Assembly (NCBI GenBank): GCA_022447365.1
Contig: JAKVBL010000004.1
Span: 210,872-274,871 of the forward strand
DNA: 64,000 nucleotides
Direction of reading: 5' to 3'
From: Oleiphilaceae bacterium
Lineage (GTDB): Bacteria; Pseudomonadota; Gammaproteobacteria; Pseudomonadales; Oleiphilaceae
The notes below the pieces were generated by a model that saw only the letters and a list, made by a program, of their open reading frames with translations, did no database searches and was not told where the DNA came from. A program made the position numbers and the translations under genes. This document shows positions 47,060 to 55,458 of this stretch, in pieces. Positions within the stretch are counted from its first letter, which is position 1. The number at the start of each line of letters is the position of its first letter.

Positions 47060-47965
47060 ATGTTGAATCTAAGATATAAATTTAAAGAAGTTCTGACCCA
47101 AGCTGGTCTACTCGAAGGTAAACCGGCAGCATTATGGCGCTTGGCGCGGTTTGATAAGCCCATTGGTACATTCTTAGTGTTATGGCCTGCTATGTGGGCT
47201 TTATGGATTGCGAGTGATGGTTTGCCTTCAGCGCTTCATTTGTTTGTATTTGTTTCTGGAGCGATCGCAATGCGCGCTGCAGGCTGTGTGATTAATGATA
47301 TTGCAGATCGCAATATTGATGGCCACGTTGAGCGCACTAAAGCTAGGCCTCTAGCTGCTGGTGAGTTGAGTTTAAAAGATGCCATCATATTTTTCGTCGT
47401 CTTATGTTTTTCAGCCTTGCTATTGGTTCTTTGTTTAAACACTAGTGCGATTGTTTGGTCCTTTGGTGCATTGGCCCTCGCGTGTATTTATCCTTTCATG
47501 AAGCGTTACACCTTCTTGCCGCAAGTCTTTCTTGGTGCTGCGTTTGCGTGGTCCATTCCTATGGCATTTGCAGCAGTCATCGAAAAGGTGCCGGCTCTTG
47601 CTTGGATAATTTTTACAGCAACGCTGTTATGGACTGTCGCTTACGACACAATTTACGCGATGATGGATCGTGAGGATGATCTGAAAATTGGAGTGAAATC
47701 CACAGCGATTCTGTTCGGTAATGCAGACCGATCGATTATCGCGAGCCTTCAAGTGTTGTTTGTGCTTGCGATGTGCTTGCTGGGCGAGCAGTTAAATCTC
47801 GGAAGCTTCTATTTCTTGTCCATTGTCGTCGCGTCAGTGCTGTTGGTATACCAACAACATTTGATACGTTTACGTTATAAAGACGATTGTTTACGTGCAT
47901 TTTTGAACAATAACTGGGTGGGTTTTGCCATTTTTGTTGGTATCGCACTCGATTATGCGACTTGA
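47060..47965 (+). CDS. ubiA: 4-hydroxybenzoate octaprenyltransferase UbiA
   Basis: UbiA is a membrane prenyltransferase that attaches the polyprenyl tail to 4-hydroxybenzoate. The 301-residue product has the two Asp-rich motifs NDIADRNID and DREDD in the cytoplasmic loops, the family's RFDKPIGTFLVLWPAMWALW near the N-terminus and eight to nine hydrophobic helices. Directly after ubiC; phoB follows after a 110 bp gap that contains a Pho box, so it is a separate transcription unit. Confidence 0.96.
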   Translation: MLNLRYKFKEVLTQAGLLEGKPAALWRLARFDKPIGTFLVLWPAMWALWIASDGLPSALHLFVFVSGAIAMRAAGCVINDIADRNIDGHVERTKARPLAAGELSLKDAIIFFVVLCFSALLLVLCLNTSAIVWSFGALALACIYPFMKRYTFLPQVFLGAAFAWSIPMAFAAVIEKVPALAWIIFTATLLWTVAYDTIYAMMDREDDLKIGVKSTAILFGNADRSIIASLQVLFVLAMCLLGEQLNLGSFYFLSIVVASVLLVYQQHLIRLRYKDDCLRAFLNNNWVGFAIFVGIALDYAT

Positions 47966-47985
47966 TGAACGTTTAAGCGCTTTTC

Positions 47986-48003
47986 CTGTCATATACTTGT
48001 AAC
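47986..48003 (+). promoter_or_regulatory. Pho box upstream of phoB
   Basis: CTGTCAT-ATAC-TTGTAAC: the first 7-mer is a perfect Pho half-site and the second matches 5 of 7, with the standard 4 bp spacer. It lies 73 bp upstream of the phoB ATG, implying that PhoB activates its own transcription under phosphate limitation, as in E. coli and Pseudomonas. Confidence 0.75.
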
Positions 48004-48075
48004 AAACCTCCTTTCTAATACCGCGACGAGTAGGTATTTGCTCAGATGTGATTGAGCATAATGAGAGTGTAAGAC

Positions 48076-48771
48076 ATGGCAGATAAGAAAATCCTTATTG
48101 TGGATGACGAGTCATCCATCCGCGAAATGATCGCAGTAGCTTTAGAGATGGCAGGGTATACCTGTTTTGAAGCGAGTAATGCCCGTGACGCTCACAGCAT
48201 TGTGCTAGACGATCGCCCCGATATGATCTTATTAGACTGGATGTTGCCGGAAACGAGCGGTGTAGAGTTTGCCCGACGTTTGAAGCGTGACGAAAGCACT
48301 TCTGAAATTCCAATCATTATGATCACTGCGAAAGTCGAAGAAGACAATAAGATTCAAGGCTTGGAAGTCGGAGCGGATGATTACATTACTAAGCCTTTTT
48401 CTCCACGTGAGTTAGTGGCTAGGTTAAAAGCGGTGCTGCGTCGAGCTAATCCACAAGGGTTAGAGTCTGCGATTAATATTGATGGCTTAGAGCTCGATCC
48501 AGTCTGTCACCGTGTTAGCTCAGAAGGTGAAACGCTTTCGATGGGGCCAACAGAATATAAACTCCTGCAGTTTTTCATGACACACCAAGATCGCGTCTAC
48601 ACGCGAGCGCAGCTATTGGACCTCGTTTGGGGTGGTAATGTGTATGTGGAAGAACGCACTGTTGATGTACACATTCGTCGTTTGCGCAAAGCGATCGGCA
48701 AACGCCATGAAGCCTTAGTTCAAACTGTTCGAGGTACCGGTTATCGTTTTTCTACCAAAACGGCGCATTAA
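48076..48771 (+). CDS. phoB: Phosphate regulon response regulator PhoB
   Basis: PhoB binds Pho boxes when phosphorylated by PhoR. The 231-residue protein has a receiver domain (Asp54 in LLDWMLPE, DD at 10-11, Lys in YITKPFSPRELVAR) and a C-terminal winged-helix domain ending in RTVDVHIRRLRKAIGK...VRGTGYRFS. It is 52 bp before phoR. The Pho box in its leader indicates autoregulation. Confidence 0.97.
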   Translation: MADKKILIVDDESSIREMIAVALEMAGYTCFEASNARDAHSIVLDDRPDMILLDWMLPETSGVEFARRLKRDESTSEIPIIMITAKVEEDNKIQGLEVGADDYITKPFSPRELVARLKAVLRRANPQGLESAINIDGLELDPVCHRVSSEGETLSMGPTEYKLLQFFMTHQDRVYTRAQLLDLVWGGNVYVEERTVDVHIRRLRKAIGKRHEALVQTVRGTGYRFSTKTAH

Positions 48772-48823
48772 TTGGCTAATATAGCCTTATCTATTTTGTG
48801 CGAGTTTAAAGGAAGCAAAGCGA

Positions 48824-50125
48824 ATGCATAAACGCGCGTCTGCACATGTCCGCTATTTAGTGTGGGCATTTGTGCTAGCTGTTTTACTCGGCTTAATCAC
48901 GGACCTTCTCCTTCCTAGTCTTCTGGTGTTCTTTGCGAGCTATAGCTTGTGGATGGTGCGACAAGCACTTCGTTTACATGCTTGGCTCTATCCAACTAAA
49001 AAGCCAAAAGAAGTGCCTGAAAGTTATGGTTTATGGGGAGACCTTTTTGAAGGTTTGTATTACACCCAATTGCAAAATAAAAAGGCACGTAAGCGCTTAA
49101 GCAAAATGATTAAGCGTGTTCGTAATTCGGCGAATGCTCTGAAAGATGCCGTTGTGATGACCAACGAAATGGGGCAAATGGATTGGTGGAATGAAGCCGC
49201 AACGCGATTATTTGGCTTTGATGATGATAAAGATCAGGCTCAACTTGTTACAAATTTAGTAAGAGATCCTGAATTTAAAGCCTATTTTGACGCAAAGAAA
49301 TATGATGACGCTTTAGAAATCACATCCCCGACTGATCCCAATCTCATTATTCGTATTCACATTACTTTGTTCGGTAAACAGGAACGTTTGATCTTGGCGC
49401 AAGACGTCACGCGCCTACATCATTTAGAACAAATGCGACGTGACTTTGTCAGTAACGTCTCGCATGAGCTACGTACACCATTAACTGTGATTCGCGGTTA
49501 TCTCGAAACGCTGATTGATAGTGAAGAGGCTCCTGAAAAATGGCATCGAGCCCTAATGTCGATGGAAGGACAAACGAATCGCTTGGAAGCGATCATTAAT
49601 GACTTATTGGTGTTAGAGAAATTTGAAGCACAAGATCGCGTTCATGCTGAAAAAGAAGTATTGATTGTGCCATTGCTCGAGAGCGTACTTCATGATGCAG
49701 AGCTGTTCAGTGCGGATAATGAACATCAAATTTCGCTCGATATTGTTTCAAATGCCAATATTTTTGGTGTTGAGAATCAATTACGATCTGCGATTTCAAA
49801 TATCGTGTTTAATGCCGTGAAATATACGCCAGCAAAAGGCTCTGTCGTCATCCGCTGGTGGCAAGATCATGGTGGTTGCCACTTGTCAGTGACGGATACG
49901 GGGTGTGGTTTTGACCCGATTCATATCCCACGTTTAACGGAGCGTTTCTATCGCGCCGACCCTAGCCGAAACTCTAATACTGGAGGCTCTGGTTTAGGGC
50001 TTGCCATCGTAAAACACGTGTTGATCAACCATGGTGCGAACTTGGAAGTACAAAGCGGGATTGATCAGGGAAGTACGTTTACCTGTCACTTCCCCAATCA
50101 GCGTGTCGTCGTGCCTAAAGATTAA
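48824..50125 (+). CDS. phoR: Phosphate regulon sensor histidine kinase PhoR
   Basis: A 433-residue kinase: two short N-terminal hydrophobic segments (about 10-48) with almost no periplasmic loop, a charged cytoplasmic linker, a PAS domain (about 105-200), HisKA with His214 in NVSHELRTPLT, and HATPase_c with NAVKYTP and DTGCGFD. The missing periplasmic domain is normal for PhoR, which senses phosphate through PstSCAB and PhoU. Its 3' end overlaps the convergent cysZ by 4 bp. The pst and phoU genes lie about 9 kb downstream. Confidence 0.96.
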   Translation: MHKRASAHVRYLVWAFVLAVLLGLITDLLLPSLLVFFASYSLWMVRQALRLHAWLYPTKKPKEVPESYGLWGDLFEGLYYTQLQNKKARKRLSKMIKRVRNSANALKDAVVMTNEMGQMDWWNEAATRLFGFDDDKDQAQLVTNLVRDPEFKAYFDAKKYDDALEITSPTDPNLIIRIHITLFGKQERLILAQDVTRLHHLEQMRRDFVSNVSHELRTPLTVIRGYLETLIDSEEAPEKWHRALMSMEGQTNRLEAIINDLLVLEKFEAQDRVHAEKEVLIVPLLESVLHDAELFSADNEHQISLDIVSNANIFGVENQLRSAISNIVFNAVKYTPAKGSVVIRWWQDHGGCHLSVTDTGCGFDPIHIPRLTERFYRADPSRNSNTGGSGLGLAIVKHVLINHGANLEVQSGIDQGSTFTCHFPNQRVVVPKD

Positions 50126-50862
50126 GCCTTATAAGCATCTCGTTGTTTCAGCCAATACACAACGCCACCACATACTGCGGCTGGCAGTACTACTAAATTG
50201 ATGATTGGAACGAGGGTTAAGCCAAAAGTGCATAAGCCGAAGCCCAATGCGCTGGCTCGGTCTTTTGCTAGGAATTTTCGTAAGTCTGGAAATGACATGC
50301 GATTGTTGTCGGCAGGGTAATCCACATATTGAATCGCCATCATCCAACCTGAAAACACAATCCAAATAATGGCTACTAAGGCATTTACTCCCGGGATAAG
50401 TCCGAGAAAAAACAAAGCTGCGACGCGCGGTAAATAATAAGCCAGCTTTCTCAGTTCTCTAAATATCGTTCTGGGGATCAGTGCCAGAAGCTCTTTTGCG
50501 GTAAATGGACTCTCGTCTTTTTTACCCGCTAATTTGTTTTCAACAACTTCAGCTAGAAAGCCATAGAAGGGCGCACCGATTAAGTTAGCGGTCGAAACAA
50601 AGGCGTAAAAAATTAATAAGATCATCGCGATAAAGTAGATGAGCCAAAATGCCCATTCGAGAAAACCTAACCACTCAGGTATCCATGACATTAAGTAAGT
50701 CATGCCTTCGTTGTAGAGCGCTTTTGCCCATACAAATAACAGTGAGAAAAGAATGATATTGGCGATGATGGGCACGGCTAAAAACCATCTGAAGCCGGGC
50801 GAGCAGACGATTTTGAATCCTTCAAAAAGATAACTTGTGCCCGCAAAGAATCGGTTGATCAT
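50122..50862 (-). CDS. cysZ: Sulfate transporter CysZ
   Basis: CysZ is an inner-membrane protein for sulfate uptake into cysteine synthesis. The 246-residue product starts at the ATG at 50862 (MINRFFAGTSYLFEGFKIV); a longer in-frame reading would overlap the divergent pseudouridine synthase gene. It has several hydrophobic segments and the family's APFYGFLAEVVE and PGVNALVAIIW. Other cys genes are not in the window. Confidence 0.9.
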   Translation of the reverse strand: MINRFFAGTSYLFEGFKIVCSPGFRWFLAVPIIANIILFSLLFVWAKALYNEGMTYLMSWIPEWLGFLEWAFWLIYFIAMILLIFYAFVSTANLIGAPFYGFLAEVVENKLAGKKDESPFTAKELLALIPRTIFRELRKLAYYLPRVAALFFLGLIPGVNALVAIIWIVFSGWMMAIQYVDYPADNNRMSFPDLRKFLAKDRASALGFGLCTFGLTLVPIINLVVLPAAVCGGVVYWLKQRDAYKA

Positions 50863-50935
50863 TGAATATTTTCCGTATCTGCAATTTGTTTGAGTTTGTA
50901 TAATACCGCTTTCGTTAACTGTTTGGTGAGCTGCT

Positions 50936-51559
50936 TTGGACAAAGCTGAAACGCTTTATGCGGATGACACGCTGATTATTGCGAATAAACCTTCGGGTCT
51001 ACTCAGTGTTCCTGGGCGTGGACCAGATAAGCAAGATTGTTTAGTGCGACGCATTCAGCAAGATCATCCAACTGCACGTATTGTGCATCGGCTTGATTGC
51101 GCAACGTCAGGCTTAATGGTGCTCGCGCAAACGGCTGATGCGCATCGTGAGCTCAGCAGGCAGTTTCATGATCGCGAGGTCGATAAAGCCTACGTTGCCC
51201 TTGTTTTTGGTCAGCTAGAGGAAGACCAAGGTAAGGTGACATTACCCTTGATGACAGACTGGCCAAACAGACCGAAGCAAATGGTGAGCGAAGAGGGAAA
51301 AGCTGCGCACACGGATTACCAGGTACTAGAGCGTTTAAACGATAGAACGCGCGTGCGGCTTACGCCTGTCACGGGGCGTACCCATCAGTTACGTGTCCAC
51401 ATGATGTCACTGGGGAATCCAATTTTAGGTGATAACTTGTATGCAACGGGATCGGCTTTAGCTGCAAGCACTAGATTGATGTTGCATGCTTGGAAGCTTG
51501 GAATCACGCACCCCGAGACAAGGGAGCGTCTGACATTTTCGCCTGAACCACCATTTTGA
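50936..51559 (+). CDS. rluA: RluA-family pseudouridine synthase
   Basis: A 207-residue pseudouridine synthase of the RluA type. The catalytic Asp54 lies in VHRLDCATSGLMVLA, and TPVTGRTHQLRVHM is present. There is no N-terminal S4 domain, consistent with RluA itself, which modifies 23S rRNA U746 and tRNA U32. It uses a TTG start at 50936 after GGTGAG. I cannot exclude a close paralogue with another target. Confidence 0.85.
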   Translation: MDKAETLYADDTLIIANKPSGLLSVPGRGPDKQDCLVRRIQQDHPTARIVHRLDCATSGLMVLAQTADAHRELSRQFHDREVDKAYVALVFGQLEEDQGKVTLPLMTDWPNRPKQMVSEEGKAAHTDYQVLERLNDRTRVRLTPVTGRTHQLRVHMMSLGNPILGDNLYATGSALAASTRLMLHAWKLGITHPETRERLTFSPEPPF

Positions 51560-51630
51560 ATGATGTGTCCATTGGTATCCCGAGGTGAGGACAGTATAGA
51601 ACAGCACATGAGAAGACAGCGAAGGGTTGG

Positions 51631-52281
51631 TTATTCTAATCCGTAAATTCTCACCTGATTAAATTCTTCAAACTCATTGAGATCTGGCCACGTACGCGCT
51701 TCGTGGGTTTCCAATAACTCGAATTTGTCACTAGGGAGTATTTTCATACGCGAATCCGCGAGCAGTACTTCTTTACTCGTCTCACACCATTGGTCCAATA
51801 AGTTATGATTGTCTCGGTCATAAAGCACATCGGCTGCCGTTAGTAAGTCGATATCATCGACTTCATCCAAATCCTTGATACATTCGACACGAACCTTATT
51901 GTGCTCGGCGTTCACGAGAACCGCATTGAGCGCTTCGTCATCAATATCACAAGCAAAAACATCTTTTGCTCCAGCTAGCGCCGCAGCGATTGCTACGACA
52001 CCTGACCCACTCCCAATATCAACAACGCGTTTACCTTGAACAGACTTTGGGTTCTTATGAATATAACTTGCAAGAACTTGTCCGCTTGCCCAACAGAACG
52101 ACCAGTATGCGGGTTCGGCGACGATGGCTTGCGCCTCTTCATGAGGAATCGGTCCGTGAAGTACGGCTGGATCAAACAAAGCAAGAGATATCTCTTGGCA
52201 GAAGGGAAGTTGCGTGAACATGAGTTGCGCCTTACTTAGCGTTCTTTGCATTTGGAGTTCGAGATCGTTTATCGTTGGCAT
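51631..52281 (-). CDS. Class I SAM-dependent methyltransferase (ETFB-lysine/nicotinamide methyltransferase-like)
   Basis: A 216-residue methyltransferase with the SAM-binding motif VVDIGSGSGVVAIAAALAGA, an acidic motif II (FACDIDDEAL) and DLLTAADVLYD, the latter typical of the METTL/PrmA-like group that methylates protein lysines. The PAYWSFCWASGQVLA segment resembles eukaryotic ETFB-lysine methyltransferases. The substrate is not known. It is divergent from the MscS gene. Confidence 0.82.
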   Translation of the reverse strand: MPTINDLELQMQRTLSKAQLMFTQLPFCQEISLALFDPAVLHGPIPHEEAQAIVAEPAYWSFCWASGQVLASYIHKNPKSVQGKRVVDIGSGSGVVAIAAALAGAKDVFACDIDDEALNAVLVNAEHNKVRVECIKDLDEVDDIDLLTAADVLYDRDNHNLLDQWCETSKEVLLADSRMKILPSDKFELLETHEARTWPDLNEFEEFNQVRIYGLE

Positions 52282-52380
52282 TTGTTTGATAAAGCTCTAC
52301 ATTGTTGGTGTCGAATAAGAATATCGGCTTTACATCAATATTTCTAAATTCATAGCGTAATAATAAAGGAAGAACAGGCA

Positions 52381-53223
52381 ATGTCGTTAGAAAGTGTTAC
52401 CGAAGAAAAAGTGTATCAAATTAGTGATCAGATGGTTGAGTTAGCAATTGCGTATGGGCCTAAAGTGCTTATCGCTATCTTTAGCTTAGTCGTTGGATTT
52501 TGGGTCATTGGCAGAATTGTCAACGTGGCTGAAAAACACCTTATCTCAAGAACAGAGCAAACATTAGCGAGCTTTTTGAAAAGTTTATTATCAATTTTTC
52601 TCAAAGCTATTCTCATTATTATGGTGGCGGCTTACGCTGGAGTTGAGACAACATCACTCGTTGCAGTATTAGGTGCCGCTGGCTTAGCAGTAGGTTTTGC
52701 TTTGCAAGGCAGCTTGTCGAACTTTGCTGGTGGTGTGCTGATCTTATTCTTTAAGCCGTTTAAGGTTGGGGATCTGATTGAGGCGCAAGGTTTTATCGGT
52801 ACCGTAAAAGAGATTCAGATTTTCAATACAATTTTGCTTAGCCCAGATAATCGCATGATTGTCATTCCGAATGGCAAGTTATCGAATGACTCTCTGATCA
52901 ATATAAATCATGAGCCAACCCGTCGTGTGGATTTTGTATTTGGCGTGGCTTATGCCGATGATATCGATAAGGTCAAAGCGATTATAGAGCGCGTTGTTTC
53001 GGCGGATGAACGCGTTTTGAGTGATCCTGAGAAAACCATTGTGCTAGGTGAACTTGCAGATAGCTCCGTTAATTTCACCGTGAGACTTTGGGCGAAGACT
53101 TCCGATTATTGGGGCGTTTATTTCGATACGCATGAAGCGATTAAAAAAGCATTTGATGCTGAGCAGATTTCTATTCCATTCCCGCAACAAGATGTATATT
53201 TGCATCAAGCATCGAACGACTAA
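52381..53223 (+). CDS. mscS: Small-conductance mechanosensitive channel (MscS family)
   Basis: A 280-residue MscS-type channel that opens on hypo-osmotic shock. It has three N-terminal membrane helices, with the pore-lining TM3 as GAAGLAVGFALQGSLSNFAGG, then the beta domain FFKPFKVGDLIEAQGF...GTVKEIQIF and the cytoplasmic vestibule. The length equals E. coli MscS. It is followed by a 256 bp gap with inverted repeats. Confidence 0.95.
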   Translation: MSLESVTEEKVYQISDQMVELAIAYGPKVLIAIFSLVVGFWVIGRIVNVAEKHLISRTEQTLASFLKSLLSIFLKAILIIMVAAYAGVETTSLVAVLGAAGLAVGFALQGSLSNFAGGVLILFFKPFKVGDLIEAQGFIGTVKEIQIFNTILLSPDNRMIVIPNGKLSNDSLININHEPTRRVDFVFGVAYADDIDKVKAIIERVVSADERVLSDPEKTIVLGELADSSVNFTVRLWAKTSDYWGVYFDTHEAIKKAFDAEQISIPFPQQDVYLHQASND

Positions 53224-53245
53224 ATAATAACGAAATAATTAACCT

Positions 53246-53296
53246 ACGAATTTCAGGTAGATATTGTTTTAAATGAAACAAACTTGTGAAATTCGT
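53246..53296. repeat. 10 bp perfect inverted repeat after mscS
   Basis: ACGAATTTCA (53246-53255) and TGAAATTCGT (53287-53296) pair perfectly around a 31 nt loop, and a T7 tract follows at about 53306. The structure could contribute to mscS termination, but the T tract is too far downstream to be typical. Confidence 0.5.
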
Positions 53297-53479
53297 GAAA
53301 TGGCTATTTTTTTGTGACGCAAACACAATGTTGAAAGTGGCCATCGTCACGCTTTAGTTTGGAATATAGGTGTAACGTGTTACTTGTCTTTCGTCGCTCT
53401 TAGGTAGTCCCCAATACCTAGGGGCGCAAAGACACACTTTTTGCTCTTAATAAAAAGACGAATTGGTGGAGGTAGTACG

Positions 53480-53992
53480 ATGCCGGTAAAACAATTACAA
53501 GAATACCTCGATGCGCATAATATGACGTATCAAGCGATTGAACACTCTCCTGCATACACCGCAAAGGAAATTGCAGATTTAGTTGATGTTAAAAGCGAGC
53601 AGGTTGCCAAAACCGTTATGGTGATTATGGATGGCGTGCTCTCTATGATTGTCCTTCCAGCTTCTTGTCGTATTCGTATGGATCGATTTGCACGTGTAAT
53701 GGGTACTGAACTCATAGATCTTGCTAGTGAAGAAGAATTTAAAAATCGTTTCCCAGAATGCGATGTCGGCGCGATGCCTCCTTTTGGTCGAATGTATGAA
53801 ATTCCCGTTTATATGTATGAGGGCTTTAATGAAGGCGGCGCGATCGTTTTCAGAGGTGGCCGCCATGACGAAGTGATTAAAATGGATTTCAAAGACTATA
53901 AGATGCTCGCTCAACCCATGACATTGAGCGAAGGTTTTGCACGTATCGGTGTTTCCAAGCCAGATTGGATGATGCGCCGCAAAGCTGGCTAG
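53480..53992 (+). CDS. YbaK/ProX-type prolyl-tRNA editing domain protein
   Basis: A 170-residue single-domain protein of the YbaK/EbsC/ProX (ProRS INS-domain) family, which hydrolyses mischarged aminoacyl-tRNAs in trans. The conserved Lys in QVAKTVMV (K44) and the GGRHDEVIKM motif are visible. The start is the ATG at 53480 with the strong RBS GGAGG; the in-frame TTG 13 codons earlier lacks support. Its tail overlaps the convergent protease gene by 4 bp. The exact editing specificity (Ala, Cys or other) cannot be told. Confidence 0.85.
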   Translation: MPVKQLQEYLDAHNMTYQAIEHSPAYTAKEIADLVDVKSEQVAKTVMVIMDGVLSMIVLPASCRIRMDRFARVMGTELIDLASEEEFKNRFPECDVGAMPPFGRMYEIPVYMYEGFNEGGAIVFRGGRHDEVIKMDFKDYKMLAQPMTLSEGFARIGVSKPDWMMRRKAG

Positions 53993-55356
53993 CGTGTGTA
54001 AATAACGAAGTCCTGATAATGTCGTCGTATGTGATATGACTGTGGCGCATTTATGGTTATGAAGTAACTGAGTTCTTCGATGCTATGGATGCGCTTGTTG
54101 TTCACTCCGTAGATAATATCGCCAATTTCAAAGCCTTGGAAAGCAGCGGTTGATCGTTCCTCGATGTTCATGACCATGACGCCGACACTCCGTTCTTTAT
54201 CTGGGTTAATAAGATCTTGGAGTTGCAGACCTGATAGGCTGGGGTGTAATTGAACGCCTTTAATTTCTGGTATCGGAATTTCTTCTGTTTCGACGACTAG
54301 TTCGAGTGTTCTTTCACCTCTTAACAGTTTGAGTTTTAATGTTTCACCCAGCGGCGCTAATCCTATCTGATTTCGCATGTCTTCTGCGTTTTTAACTGGC
54401 CGTTCATTTGCCTCAATAATAACATCTCCTTGGACTAGTCCGGCGCGCTCTGCCGCACTGTCAGTTTTCACTTCACTAACTAATGCGCCTTGATAAAGAT
54501 TCAAGCCGAAGGCTTCTGCCAGATCTGCGGTTAAATCTTGGAAGCTTGCGCCAATTCCTCCGCGCTTCACCTCTCCGTATAGAATCAACTGTTTTAAGAT
54601 GCTTTGTGCCACAACAGAGGGAATCGCAAACCCGATGCCTACATTGCCGCCTGCTGGTGCAAGGATGGCGGAGTTAATGCCGATCAGCTCGCCGCGCAAA
54701 TTGATGAGCGCTCCCCCAGAATTACCAGGATTGATGGATGCGTCTGTTTGGATAAAATCTTCATAACCTTGAAGGCCAAGGCCGCTGCGTCCTAGTGCAC
54801 TGATAATTCCGCTCGTGACTGTTTGTTGAAGTCCGAACGGACTTCCGATCGCGAGCACAAAATCGCCAACAGCAGATGAGTTAGCTTGTGCAAAGGGAAT
54901 GTGGCGTAAGTTTTTTGCCTCTATCTTTAACGCGGCTAAATCTACTTTTTCATCGGATCCCAGTAGTGTGGCTGTCAGTGTCCGCCCGTCTTGCAGGGTA
55001 ACCTTAATTTCATCGGCATTTTCGATGACATGATGATTCGTCAGAATGAACCCATTTTCTGCGTCAACGATTACGCCAGAGCCTGCACTTTGTGTTCGTC
55101 TAGTTTGACCAGGTTGGTCGGGTAGTTGGAAAAAATGTCGGAAGAAGGGGGAGTTTAATAAAGGATTTGTTCTTTGTTGTCGTATTGTGAAGGTCGCAAT
55201 ATTCACGACTGCAGGTGCCGCATTTTCTACGATTGGAGACAAAGATGGTACCGAGCTACCGCTGATGATTCGTTCTGGTACTGAAGCAAAAGTACTCGTA
55301 CTTAGCATTAGCAAGTTGACGATGATCAGTTTAGAAATAAAGGGTTTAGAAAACAC
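53989..55356 (-). CDS. degQ: Do-family periplasmic serine protease (DegQ type)
   Basis: A 455-residue HtrA-family protease with an N-terminal signal peptide (about 1-24, cleaved at TFA). The catalytic triad is His109 (TNHHVIENA), Asp139 (KVDLAALKI) and Ser213 (NPGNSGGAL), followed by two PDZ domains. It degrades or refolds misfolded envelope proteins. The loop insertion near 60-90 fits DegP/DegQ; the short LA loop is nearer DegQ. It is tail-to-tail with the YbaK-type gene, sharing the CTAG of both stop codons. Confidence 0.9.
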   Translation of the reverse strand: MFSKPFISKLIIVNLLMLSTSTFASVPERIISGSSVPSLSPIVENAAPAVVNIATFTIRQQRTNPLLNSPFFRHFFQLPDQPGQTRRTQSAGSGVIVDAENGFILTNHHVIENADEIKVTLQDGRTLTATLLGSDEKVDLAALKIEAKNLRHIPFAQANSSAVGDFVLAIGSPFGLQQTVTSGIISALGRSGLGLQGYEDFIQTDASINPGNSGGALINLRGELIGINSAILAPAGGNVGIGFAIPSVVAQSILKQLILYGEVKRGGIGASFQDLTADLAEAFGLNLYQGALVSEVKTDSAAERAGLVQGDVIIEANERPVKNAEDMRNQIGLAPLGETLKLKLLRGERTLELVVETEEIPIPEIKGVQLHPSLSGLQLQDLINPDKERSVGVMVMNIEERSTAAFQGFEIGDIIYGVNNKRIHSIEELSYFITINAPQSYHIRRHYQDFVIYTR

Positions 55357-55458
55357 TTTCTAGGCCTCTCGCATCACGTTAGTATTGAAACTATATCAAT
55401 GTAATGTGTGTCTCATTCAATTTTTTACAAGCACATCATCGCTTGGCATTTGTTCATT

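Noticed and set aside
53401-53424. An H-type pseudoknot (TAGGTA/TACCTA with CCCC/GGGG)
   Set aside because: There is no connecting nucleotide between the second strand of stem 1 and the second strand of stem 2, so both stems cannot form together; it is reported only as alternative hairpins.
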